Source: Caldinitratiruptor microaerophilus (lineage in GTDB: Bacteria; Bacillota; Sulfobacillia; Symbiobacteriales; ZC4RG38). From it: DNA of 64,000 bases. The DNA lies in NCBI RefSeq assembly GCF_025999835.1, contig NZ_AP025628.1:2046001-2110000 (forward strand), given 5' to 3'. The translations under genes and the position numbers were made by a program. Within the stretch, counting starts at the first letter, position 1; each line of letters begins with the position of its first letter. The notes beneath the pieces were generated by a model. That model was not told where the DNA came from, did no database searches, and saw nothing but the letters and a program-made list of their open reading frames with translations. Below are positions 33,640-41,947 of the stretch, piece by piece.

Positions 33640-35058
33640 ATGGAACGTCAGGAACTGAAGGCGCTCGAGGGTCCATTCGTGGAGTTCAAGCGCCAGTTGG
33701 ACGACCCGCTCGCCCTGGCCCGCACCCTGATCGCATTCGCCAACGGGCGGGGTGGGCGCATCATCGTCGGAGTGGACGATCGGACACGGGAGCCCGTGGG
33801 CATCCCGAGCGACGACGTTCCCTCGCTCGAGGAGTGGGTGACCAGCGTCGCTTACGACCGGTGCGAACCGCTCATCGTCCCGGTGGTCCGCACGGAGTGG
33901 TGCGAAGGACATCTTCTCTTGGTCATCCACGTCTACCCCGGCCCGGAGAAACCCTATCACCTCAAGGGAAGGCCGCCGTCCGAGTCCACGTACATCCGAG
34001 TGGGTTCGACGAGCCGGCTCGCCGACCGGGAGACGATCCGCCAACTGGAGCGGGAGAGCCGCAACATCGGGTTCGACGAGACGCCGGTCTACGACGCTAC
34101 CCCGGACGACCTCGACACGGGGCTGATCAAGGAGTACCTCCGATCGCGCCACCAGCACCGTGGCACTCCACCGGAGGACGTGACGCCCGAACTTCTACGC
34201 AAGCTCCGGGCCACCGTGAGCGAGCAAGGCCGCGTCTACCCCACGGTGGCGGGGATCCTCCTCTTCACGACCCAGCCGGATCGGTTCCTCCCGAACGCCC
34301 GCATCCGGTGCGCCCGGTTCAAGGGGACCACGACCGACGAGTTCATCGACCAGCAGGAGATCACGGGTCCCCTCTGGGAACAGGTCGACCAGGCACTCAA
34401 GTTCGTACGGCGGAACATCCGGCTCAGCGGCCGGATCGAAGGGGTGCGGCGGGTGGACCGGTACGAATACCCCCTCGATGCCGTTCGCGAAGCCGTGGTC
34501 AACGCGGTCGTACACAGGGACTACTCCATATCCGGTCAGGACATCCGGCTCGCCATCTTCGACGACTGCATCGAGATCACCAGCCCGGGCCTCCTGCCGA
34601 CCGGGATCTCGGTTGAAGAACTGGGAACCGGGGCTTCCGAGGTGCGAAACCGGGTCATCGCCCGAACACTGAAGGACATGGGCCTGATCGAGGAATGGGG
34701 GCGCGGCACGCGGATCATGAAAGAGGCGATGGCCGCTTGGGGCCTTCCCCCTCCCCGATTCGAGGAGAAGGGTCGCGATTTCCAGGTGACCCTCATCGGC
34801 CCGGGGCCCGGCGGGGTGGGGGCGATTCCCCCCGACGTGGCGGCCCGCCTCACCCCGCGGCAGCAGGAGATCTTGCACCTGGCCCTGGCGCGCGGCGGGG
34901 TCACCGCCGGCGACGTGCAGAGCGCCTTCGGTCTCTCACGGGCCGCCGCCTACCTCCACCTGCGCGGACTCGTCGACAAGGGCCTGCTGCAGCCCGTGGG
35001 CACGAGGCGGTGGCGGCGCTACGTCCCCGTCACATGGCCCAGCCGCCGTTCACGCTGA
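33640..35058 (+). CDS. AlbA_2/Schlafen-type regulator with GHKL ATPase-like and winged-helix domains
   Basis: A 472-residue protein. Residues 1-125 form an AlbA_2 (Schlafen-like) domain (EFKRQLDDPLALARTLIAFA...GRIIVGVDD); residues about 260-380 resemble a HATPase_c_4 domain (LDAVREAVVNAVVHRDYS, IEITSPGLLPTGIS, EEWGRGTRIMKEAM); residues about 410-465 form a winged helix (LTPRQQEILHLALARG, DVQSAFGLSRAAAYLHLRGL). Such proteins are transcriptional regulators or stress and defence-associated; the role here is unknown. Codon choice looks slightly more A/T-rich than in its neighbours. Its 3' end overlaps the convergent SDR gene by 29 bp. Confidence 0.82.
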   Translation: MERQELKALEGPFVEFKRQLDDPLALARTLIAFANGRGGRIIVGVDDRTREPVGIPSDDVPSLEEWVTSVAYDRCEPLIVPVVRTEWCEGHLLLVIHVYPGPEKPYHLKGRPPSESTYIRVGSTSRLADRETIRQLERESRNIGFDETPVYDATPDDLDTGLIKEYLRSRHQHRGTPPEDVTPELLRKLRATVSEQGRVYPTVAGILLFTTQPDRFLPNARIRCARFKGTTTDEFIDQQEITGPLWEQVDQALKFVRRNIRLSGRIEGVRRVDRYEYPLDAVREAVVNAVVHRDYSISGQDIRLAIFDDCIEITSPGLLPTGISVEELGTGASEVRNRVIARTLKDMGLIEEWGRGTRIMKEAMAAWGLPPPRFEEKGRDFQVTLIGPGPGGVGAIPPDVAARLTPRQQEILHLALARGGVTAGDVQSAFGLSRAAAYLHLRGLVDKGLLQPVGTRRWRRYVPVTWPSRRSR

Positions 35059-35806
35059 CCACCTGCCCGGTGATGTACGAGGCGCCGTCGGAGGCGAGGA
35101 ACAGGACCGCCTCCGCGACGTCCTCCGGCCGGCCGATGCGGCCGAGGGGGATCCGGCGAACGAGGTCCTCCCGGTCCGCGGGGGTGAGGTCGGCGAGCAT
35201 CTCCGTCTCGATGGCTCCGGGGGCGACGGCGTTCACCGTGATGCCCGCCGGGGCCAGCTCGCGCGCCAGGCCCCGGGCGTAGCCGGCGAGCGCCGCCTTG
35301 GCGGCCGCGTAAGCGGCCTCACCGGCGGCGCCGGTGAGGCCCCAGATCGACGAGATGAGGATGATCCGGCCGGCGCCTGACGCCCGCAAGTAGGGCAGGG
35401 CCGCCCGCACGCAGGCCACGGCGCCCCCCAGGTGGACGGCCCACAGCCGGTCCCACTCCGCCGGCGTGGTGTCCAGGATGAGCTTCTCCAGGGCGACCCC
35501 GGCGTTGTGAACCAGGACGTCCAGCCGGCCGAAGGTCCGGGCCGCCGCCTCGACGAGCCGCCGGGCCTCGCGGGGGTCGGCCACGTCCGCCTGAGAGGCG
35601 AAGGCGGGGGGCACGTCCCCGGTGCGCTGCGCGCCGGCGCCAAGTCGCCGGATCGCCTCGACGGTCGTCTGGGCCCCGGCCACATCGTGGCTATAGTTGA
35701 CGCACACGGCCGCGCCGGCACGGGCCAGCGAGAGGGCGATCGCCCTGCCGATCCCGCGCGACGCCCCTGTCACCAGCGCCGCCCTGCCGGCGAGCGGCCC
35801 CACCAT
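35030..35806 (-). CDS. fabG: SDR-family 3-oxoacyl-ACP reductase-like oxidoreductase
   Basis: A 258-residue classical short-chain dehydrogenase. The cofactor motif is TGASRGIGRAIALSLARAG, NAG is in LVHNAGVALEKL, the catalytic Ser lies in IILISSIWG, the Tyr/Lys pair in AAYAAAKAAL, and the C-terminus GQVVSVNGGWAM is FabG-like. A short extra segment follows beta-3 (RTGDVPPAFASQADV). It lies 17 bp after the TRAP permease gene on the same strand, so it may act on the imported substrate. The fabG assignment is by family, not by context. Confidence 0.82.
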   Translation of the reverse strand: MVGPLAGRAALVTGASRGIGRAIALSLARAGAAVCVNYSHDVAGAQTTVEAIRRLGAGAQRTGDVPPAFASQADVADPREARRLVEAAARTFGRLDVLVHNAGVALEKLILDTTPAEWDRLWAVHLGGAVACVRAALPYLRASGAGRIILISSIWGLTGAAGEAAYAAAKAALAGYARGLARELAPAGITVNAVAPGAIETEMLADLTPADREDLVRRIPLGRIGRPEDVAEAVLFLASDGASYITGQVVSVNGGWAM

Positions 35807-35823
35807 CCGGATCCCCCCGAAGC

Positions 35824-37788
35824 TCAGGCCGACGCCTGCTGCTGCCCTCCGGCGCGGGACCGCAGCCCCAGGTACTGCCACACCAGCGCGGCGGCGAACA
35901 GGCTGAACCCGACGACGTCCCCGACCGGGGTCGGGTAGATGAGCAGGAGCCCTGCCGCCACAAGCATAACACGCTGCAGCCACGAGGCGTGACCGAGGAG
36001 CCACCCGCCGGCGCCGGCCACGAGGGCGGTGATGCCCACCACGGACGTCGCCACGCCCAACAGCACCTGCGGCCACGAGCCGATGAGCAGCAGGCTCACG
36101 CCCTCCGGCCGCAGGGTGAACATGAAGGGCACGATGAACGCCGGCAGGGCGTACTTCCACGTCTTCCACATCGTCTTGTACGGGTTCCCGCCGGTGATGG
36201 CGGACACCGCGAAGCACGAGAGGGCCGTGGGCGGCGAGACCTCGGACAGCAGCGCATAGTAGAAGATGAACATGTGGGCCGCCGGTTCCGGCACCCCGAG
36301 CCGGATGAGCGCCGGGGCGGTGATCACCGCCGCCACGATGTACGAGGCCGTGATCGGGAGCGCCAGCCCGAGGATCAGCAGCACGATGGCCGTGTACAGC
36401 AGGGTCAGGAACAGGTTCCCCCCGGCCAGGTCGATGATGATGCTGGAGAACTTGAGCCCCAGGCCGGTGAGGTTGACGACGCCGATCAGGATGCCTGCCG
36501 TCGCCGTGGTGGCGGCCACGCCCAGGACCGAGAGCGCGCCCTGCTCCAGGGCGGCGAGGAGCTTCTTCGGCGTGAGGGCCGTGTCACGGCGCAGGTAGCT
36601 GACCAGCACCGCCACCAGCATGCTCCACAGCACCGCCCACATGGCCGAGAAGCCCAGCGCCAGGAAGATCACGATGACGACGAGGCTGGTGAAGTGGAAC
36701 CAGTAGGTGCGCACGAGCTGCCCCAGGGGCTTCGTCTCCATGGGGACCTCGCGCGTCCCGAGCTTGACCGTGTCCAGCTCGATCATCAGCAGGATCGACA
36801 GGTAGTAGAGGAGCGTGGGCAGGAGCGACCACTTGATCACTTCGAGGTAGGAGACCCGCGTGAGCTCGGCGATCAGGAACGAGGCCGCACCCATCACCGG
36901 CGGCGACAGCACGGCCCCGATGCCGCCGGCGGACAGGATCGCCCCGGCCGACTCCCGGTCGTAGCCGGCCTTGCGGAGGATCGGGTAGGTGATGGACCCC
37001 AGGGTGACCGTGGTGGCCACCCCGCTGCCGGACGGACCGCCGAGGAGGAACGAGGCGAGCGTGACCGTCCGCCCCGCACCGCTCCGGCGCCGGCCCATGG
37101 CGGCGAACGAGAAGTCGACGAAGAAGCTGCCGGCGCCGCTCATGTCGAGGATCGCACCGTACAGGGTGAACAGGATGATGAACGTGGCGGAAACCCCGAT
37201 CGGTACCCCGAAGATGCCCTCGAGGGTCATGTACTGCAGGCCGACCAGCCGGGTGAGCGGGTACCCGCGATGGGTCCAGGGCGCCGGCAGGTAGGGGCCG
37301 GCGAAGGCGTACACCAGCGCCAGGATGGCGAGGATGGGCAGGATGGGCCCCGTCGTCCGCCGGCCGGCCTCCAGGACCAGGACGATCGTCACGATGCCCA
37401 GCACCAGGTCCAGGGTGTTGGGCGTCACGGAGCGGTAGACGAACTCGTCGAAGTCCACCACGATGTAGGCCATGGCGGCGACGCCTGCCAGGGCCAGCAC
37501 CCAGTCCAGGACCGTGAGCCGCCGCAGCCGCTTCGAGGGCGGGTACAGGAGGAACGCGAGGAAGAACAGGAATCCCACGTGCACGGCCCGCAGGAGCTGG
37601 GCCGGCACCGTGCCGGCAGCGGAGTACAGGCCCCACAGGCTCATGAGGATCGCCGCGATGCGGATCACCCAGCGCATCGGACCCTCGAACTTGCGCGTGG
37701 CGCCCTCGTACTCCTCGATGATCTCCTGGACGCGCGCCTCGTCCAGGACCGCGCCGGTCTCCTGGAGATCCGGATCCGCGGCGGTCAC
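35824..37788 (-). CDS. TAXI-type TRAP transporter fused permease (4TM-12TM)
   Basis: A 654-residue membrane protein combining the small (DctQ-like) and large (DctM-like) TRAP membrane subunits, as usual in TAXI systems. The N-terminal 30 residues are cytoplasmic; many hydrophobic segments follow. Landmarks include GGPSGSGVATTVTLGSI and AGGIGAVLSPPVMGAASFLIAE of the transport domain. GTG at 37788 overlaps the DUF1850 stop (GTGA), implying translational coupling. It probably imports a carboxylate using a Na+ or H+ gradient; the substrate is unknown. Confidence 0.9.
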   Translation of the reverse strand: MTAADPDLQETGAVLDEARVQEIIEEYEGATRKFEGPMRWVIRIAAILMSLWGLYSAAGTVPAQLLRAVHVGFLFFLAFLLYPPSKRLRRLTVLDWVLALAGVAAMAYIVVDFDEFVYRSVTPNTLDLVLGIVTIVLVLEAGRRTTGPILPILAILALVYAFAGPYLPAPWTHRGYPLTRLVGLQYMTLEGIFGVPIGVSATFIILFTLYGAILDMSGAGSFFVDFSFAAMGRRRSGAGRTVTLASFLLGGPSGSGVATTVTLGSITYPILRKAGYDRESAGAILSAGGIGAVLSPPVMGAASFLIAELTRVSYLEVIKWSLLPTLLYYLSILLMIELDTVKLGTREVPMETKPLGQLVRTYWFHFTSLVVIVIFLALGFSAMWAVLWSMLVAVLVSYLRRDTALTPKKLLAALEQGALSVLGVAATTATAGILIGVVNLTGLGLKFSSIIIDLAGGNLFLTLLYTAIVLLILGLALPITASYIVAAVITAPALIRLGVPEPAAHMFIFYYALLSEVSPPTALSCFAVSAITGGNPYKTMWKTWKYALPAFIVPFMFTLRPEGVSLLLIGSWPQVLLGVATSVVGITALVAGAGGWLLGHASWLQRVMLVAAGLLLIYPTPVGDVVGFSLFAAALVWQYLGLRSRAGGQQQASA

Positions 37789-38348
37789 TCCGCGCTTCTG
37801 GTCGCGCAATCCGCAGTCCCCCTCCCCAACCAGTACAGCGACAGCCCGAAGGGTACGAGGCGAACCCTGAGCGTGGCCGGCCCCCACGCGCCGGCGACGG
37901 CGCTGAGCGGCAGCCGGCACGTCCGGTCCTCGTACGTCCGACGGCCCACCGGCGTAGCCGCCACGGTGAGGCGGCGGTACGGGAACCGGAACCCGTACAG
38001 CCGGGTGCGGCCCGGCACGACCTCGGCGCGCGCACCCGGGATGTCGTAGTAGCCGGCGATGCGCTCGTCCGGAGCGACCACCTCGTAGAGCACGAGCCGG
38101 CCCCACAGGTCGACCTCGAACGCCTCGGTCACGGGTACATCGAAGAGCGAGTGCTCGTAGCGGAGTGCGAAGCGATAGCCGGGGTACACCGGACGGCGAA
38201 GGGGGGCCCCGCGGCCGGGGCTGCCCACCTCCAGCACCGGCACCGGCAGGAGGGCGGCGAGCAGCACGAACAGGAGAAGGAGGGCGCCGGGCCGCACACC
38301 GACCCGACGCCCGGTCCGGGGACGCCGGCTCACCGTCCGGCTAGACAC
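37785..38348 (-). CDS. DUF1850 membrane-anchored protein of the TAXI-TRAP locus
   Basis: A 187-residue DUF1850 protein. An N-terminal hydrophobic segment (GALLLLFVLLAALLPVPVL) acts as an uncleaved anchor or signal. The rest is extracytoplasmic and beta-rich (YRFALRYEHSLFDVPVTEAF, YGFRFPYRRLTV). DUF1850 genes frequently sit between TAXI receptor and permease genes (family knowledge), suggesting an accessory subunit. GTG at 38348 overlaps the receptor stop by 8 bp; GTG at 38333 is an alternative start. Confidence 0.8.
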   Translation of the reverse strand: MSSRTVSRRPRTGRRVGVRPGALLLLFVLLAALLPVPVLEVGSPGRGAPLRRPVYPGYRFALRYEHSLFDVPVTEAFEVDLWGRLVLYEVVAPDERIAGYYDIPGARAEVVPGRTRLYGFRFPYRRLTVAATPVGRRTYEDRTCRLPLSAVAGAWGPATLRVRLVPFGLSLYWLGRGTADCATRSAE

Positions 38349-39402
38349 CCTTCTCCTTGTAGAACTTCATGGCACCGGGGTGGAACTCGACGGGCGACCC
38401 CTTCGTCGCGGTCTGGAGCGTGAGCTTCTTCGCCTCGGGGTGGACTGCCTCGAGTTCCGCCTTGTTGTCGAACATGGCCTTCAGGATGTTGTAGGCCAGA
38501 TCCTCCGGCATGTCCCGGTGCACGACCAGCAGGTTCGGCACGCCGGCCACGATCACTTCCTGATCGACGCCGGGGTACACGCCGGGCGGCACGGGCACCG
38601 GCGTGTAGAGCGGCCCGTACTCCTTGACCAGCGCGTCGATGATGTCGTCCGTCGGCAGGAGCTTGATCTTCACGCCCGGAGTGGAGGCCAGCTCGAGCAC
38701 GCCGGCCGTGGGAAGCCCGCCCGACCAGAAGAAGGCGTCGATCTTGCCGTCCTTCAGGGCGTCCGCCGACTCGCCCACGCCAAGCCGCTCCCGCTTGATC
38801 CCGCTCTGCGGGTCGATGCCGTAGGCCTTCAGGACCCGCTCGGCGATGACCTCGGTGCCGCTGTTGGGCGACCCCGTGGAGACGCGCTTGCCCGCCAGGT
38901 CCTTCACCGAGTTGATGCCGCTGTCCGCTTTCACCACGATGTGGGTGTAGTTGGCGTAGAGTACCGCAAGCGCCTGGATGGGCAGGGGCTCCTTGAACTT
39001 GCCCTTCCCCTTCACCGCGTCGTAGGCCGAGTCGCCCAGGGTGAACGCCACGTCCGCAGACTTCTGGGCGAGAAGGTTCAGGTTCTCGACGGAGGCCGAC
39101 GTCACCTCTGCCGTGGCCTCGACGCCCGGCACGTGCTTGGAGAGAACCTGCGCCAGACCGCCGCCGTAAACGTAGTAGACGCCGCTGGTGCCGCCGGTGG
39201 CGATCGAGATTCGCTTGACCGCCCCGCTGGACGCCTGCTGGCCGCCCTGCGCCGGCGCCGCCCCGCTCGAGCTCGCCGCCGGGGCGCTACCGCCCGTGCC
39301 GCCCTGTCCTCCCGAAGCCGGGGCGGCCGGTTTCTGTCCGCAGGCAGACACGAGGACCGAGAGCGCGAGGACGAATGGTACGACCAACCGTGCGCGTTTC
39401 AC
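38341..39402 (-). CDS. TAXI-family TRAP transporter substrate-binding lipoprotein
   Basis: A 353-residue receptor. The lipobox is LSVLVSAC (Cys near residue 21), followed by a Gly/Ser/Ala-rich tether of about 40 residues. The mature domain starts ISIATGGTSGVYYVYGGGLAQVLSKHV, the TAXI signature, with VENLNLLAQKSADVAFTLGDSAYDA and RVSTGSPNSGTEVIAERVL. It delivers substrate to the fused permease downstream. The upstream 213 bp hold an A/T-rich promoter-like stretch with a tandem repeat that may be bound by the response regulator. Confidence 0.92.
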   Translation of the reverse strand: MKRARLVVPFVLALSVLVSACGQKPAAPASGGQGGTGGSAPAASSSGAAPAQGGQQASSGAVKRISIATGGTSGVYYVYGGGLAQVLSKHVPGVEATAEVTSASVENLNLLAQKSADVAFTLGDSAYDAVKGKGKFKEPLPIQALAVLYANYTHIVVKADSGINSVKDLAGKRVSTGSPNSGTEVIAERVLKAYGIDPQSGIKRERLGVGESADALKDGKIDAFFWSGGLPTAGVLELASTPGVKIKLLPTDDIIDALVKEYGPLYTPVPVPPGVYPGVDQEVIVAGVPNLLVVHRDMPEDLAYNILKAMFDNKAELEAVHPEAKKLTLQTATKGSPVEFHPGAMKFYKEKGV

Positions 39403-39550
39403 CCCAGGAACCCCCTCCCGGGCAGTCCCCCACCGCCCGGCGGGCGAACCCGCCGGGGCGGCCGGAGGCGTGCGCCCTTGGTTCTTCTTTCGTGTCCAAA
39501 TTACACAACCGCGAACGTAAACCTGTTTTGCATCTTTACACGCTTGTCCT

Positions 39551-39568
39551 GTGCGTTTTGTGCGTTTT
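39551..39568 (-). promoter_or_regulatory. Tandem 9-bp repeat upstream of the TAXI receptor gene
   Basis: GTGCGTTTT occurs twice head to tail on the plus strand (AAAACGCAC on the coding strand), in an otherwise unusually A/T-rich patch (39490-39585) upstream of the receptor gene. It is a candidate binding site for the response regulator encoded next door. No clear -35/-10 pair could be assigned. Confidence 0.4.
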
Positions 39569-39615
39569 GCTCATAAAGATCACGAAGGCCGGCGTCGGGC
39601 CCACCGAAAGAGGGA

Positions 39616-40299
39616 TCACGCTTTCGGCCCGATCCACCGGTAGGACCGCTCCGGCCGCCCGACCGTGCCGTACACCGGGCTCACCTCCACCCGGCCGGCG
39701 CCGGCCAGGTACCGGAGGTAGCGCTGGGCCGTGCTCCGGCTCACCCCGGCCGCTGCCGCAACGGTCTCGACCCCGACCGCCTCGCCGGCCGCCCGCAGAG
39801 CCGCCTCGATCCGCTCGAGGGTGAGCGGGTCGATGCCCTTGGGAAGGGACGACATCCCCTCACGCCGCCCCACCAGCGCGTAGAGCCGGTCGATCGCCGC
39901 CTGCTCCACCTCCCCTTCCCGGGGCATCTCGCTCCGGTAGCTGCGGTAGCGCTGCAGCGCCTCGTGGAGCCGCTCCATCCGGAAGGGCTTGAGGAGGTAG
40001 TCAACGACGCCCGCGCGCACCGCCTGCTGCACCTCCGCCGCCTCCCGGGCCGCGGAGATCACGATCACGTCCGTGCCCAGGCCGAGGGCCCGGATGCGGC
40101 GCAGGACCTCCTGGCCGCTGATGTCGGGAAGGTACAGGTCGAGGATCACGAGATCGGGCTTGAGGGCCTCCACCTGGTCGAGGGCCTCCCGCCCGGAGCG
40201 GGCCGTGCCGACCACCTGGAAGCCTTCCACGCGGCCCACGTGGCGGGCGTGGATCTGAGCGACCATGAAGTCATCGTCCACGACGAGCACCCGGATCAT
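39616..40299 (-). CDS. CitB/DcuR-family response regulator
   Basis: A 227-residue response regulator. The receiver domain (1-120) has the acidic pair DDD at 8-10, the phosphoacceptor Asp in LVILDLYLPD (near 54), Ser in VISAA, and Lys in YLLKPF. The C-terminal part (about 160-215) is a winged helix typical of CitB/DctR regulators (VETVAAAAGVSRSTAQRYLRYLAGAG). Its start overlaps the kinase 3' end by 29 bp. It probably activates the TAXI-TRAP genes directly downstream. Confidence 0.92.
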   Translation of the reverse strand: MIRVLVVDDDFMVAQIHARHVGRVEGFQVVGTARSGREALDQVEALKPDLVILDLYLPDISGQEVLRRIRALGLGTDVIVISAAREAAEVQQAVRAGVVDYLLKPFRMERLHEALQRYRSYRSEMPREGEVEQAAIDRLYALVGRREGMSSLPKGIDPLTLERIEAALRAAGEAVGVETVAAAAGVSRSTAQRYLRYLAGAGRVEVSPVYGTVGRPERSYRWIGPKA

Positions 40300-41947
40300 C
40301 GCGCCGGCCCCCCTCTCCGTCCCCGCAAGGCAGGCGCACCACGAAGCGGGCGCCGCCCCCCTCCGACTCGCAGACCGTCACGTCCCCGCCCACCTGACTC
40401 ACCCGGCGCCGCACCAGGGCGAGCCCCAGGCCGCGGTGCCCCGGCGACTCGGACCGGGTGCTGAACCCCTCGGCGAAGATAGCCTCCCGCAGCGCCGGCG
40501 GCACCCCGGGGCCGCCGTCGGACACTTCGAGGACGGCGTCCGGGCCCGTGTCGTCCAGGCGGACCCGGACCCAGCGCCGCTCCTCGGGGAGGTTCTGGAC
40601 CGCCTCCACGGCGTTCTCGATCAGGTTGCCGAGGACCGTGACGAGGAGGCTCCGCCCGAAGCGCTCCGGCGCCCGGGTGAGCCGGCTCGCCGGGTCCAGC
40701 TCCAGGCGCACGCCCAGCTCGGCCGCCCGGTTGTACTTGCCCAGGATCAGGGCGGCCACCGTGGTGTCCGGCACCGCCCGCGCCAGGTGGTCCAGGAGCC
40801 GCTGGTGCTGCTCCTCGGTCCGCATGATGAACTCCAGCGCCTCGTCGGCCGCCCCGAGCTGGATGAGTCCGGCGATCGTGTGCAGGCGGTTGGTGAACTC
40901 GTGCGTCTGCGCCCGCAGCGCCTCGCTGTACCTGCGGATGTCCGTGAGCTCCCTGGCGATGCGTCGGATCTCGCTCCGGTCGCGGAAGCTGGCCACCACG
41001 CCGGCGATGCGGCCGCCGATGTGGATGGGGACCTGGTTGGCCACCACCTCGGCGTCCCCCAGGAGCATCTCCTGGTCGTACTCCGGCTCCCCGGTCTCGA
41101 GCACCCGGAGCATGCGGCAGCCCGGCAGGATCTCGCCGACGTGCCGGCCGACCGGGCTCTCCTCCAGGTCCATCAGGCGCTGCGCCTCCCGGTTGCACAC
41201 CGTGATGCGCCCCTCCGCGTCGATGGCCAGGATCCCCTCGCGGATGGCGGCCAGCACGGCGTCTCGCTCCTCGACGATCCGGGCGATCTGCGGCGGCTCC
41301 AGACCGAAGATCTCCCGCTTGATCCCCCGCGCCAGCCGGGCAGCGCCCAGCGAGCCCAAGATGAGCGCCGCGGCGGCGATGAAGGCCGCCTCGCGGCCGA
41401 ACCGCAAGGTGAGGAGGCGCACGTCCTGCACCCGGAATCCCACGGAGACGAGCCCGAGGATCTCGCCGTCCCGCCCGTAGATCGGGGCGATGCCGGCCAG
41501 CGCGGTCTCGTTCGCTTCCCGGATCCGCGTGTAGTACGCGGCCCCCTCGTACAGGGCCGGGCCGTAGTCGAGACTGGCGGTCGCCTTGCCCACCCACTCC
41601 GGAACCGGGTGCGACAGCCGGGTGCCGCTCTGGTCGAGCACCACCACGAAGTCGGCCCCGACGAGGCGACGCACGCGCTCGGCCAGCGGAGCCACCACCG
41701 GGATGGGGTCGCGGGTGTATAGGCTATCGGCGATGCCCGGCATGGCGGCCACGGTGCGGGCGATGTCGAGCGCCCGCGTTCCGATCTGCCGCTCCAGGGC
41801 CTCGGCCGCCCGGTACCAGAGCGTGCTCACCGTGAGCACGAGGAGCCCCAGGAGGAGGGCCAGCACGAGGAAGGTGACCTTCCGCTCCAGGCCCATCCGC
41901 CCGAGGCCGGTGGCGGCCCTCGGGAGGGCGGCCCCGCCGGCCGTCAC
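40271..41947 (-). CDS. CitA/DcuS-like sensor histidine kinase
   Basis: A 558-residue membrane kinase. Two transmembrane segments (about residues 25-45 and 180-200) flank an extracytoplasmic PAS/Cache-like sensor (GADFVVVLDQSGTRLSHPVPEW, GLVSVGFRVQDV). A cytoplasmic PAS domain follows (GILAIDAEGRITVCNREAQRLMD), then the SpoOB-type His box (LRAQTHEFTNRLHTIAGLIQLG) and the ATPase domain with NLIENAVEAV, DGGPGVPP and GHRGLGLALVRR. GTG at 41947 overlaps the upstream TAXI stop (GTGA). The ligand is probably a carboxylate, sensed alone or through the TAXI protein. Confidence 0.92.
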   Translation of the reverse strand: MTAGGAALPRAATGLGRMGLERKVTFLVLALLLGLLVLTVSTLWYRAAEALERQIGTRALDIARTVAAMPGIADSLYTRDPIPVVAPLAERVRRLVGADFVVVLDQSGTRLSHPVPEWVGKATASLDYGPALYEGAAYYTRIREANETALAGIAPIYGRDGEILGLVSVGFRVQDVRLLTLRFGREAAFIAAAALILGSLGAARLARGIKREIFGLEPPQIARIVEERDAVLAAIREGILAIDAEGRITVCNREAQRLMDLEESPVGRHVGEILPGCRMLRVLETGEPEYDQEMLLGDAEVVANQVPIHIGGRIAGVVASFRDRSEIRRIARELTDIRRYSEALRAQTHEFTNRLHTIAGLIQLGAADEALEFIMRTEEQHQRLLDHLARAVPDTTVAALILGKYNRAAELGVRLELDPASRLTRAPERFGRSLLVTVLGNLIENAVEAVQNLPEERRWVRVRLDDTGPDAVLEVSDGGPGVPPALREAIFAEGFSTRSESPGHRGLGLALVRRRVSQVGGDVTVCESEGGGARFVVRLPCGDGEGGRRDDPGARRGR

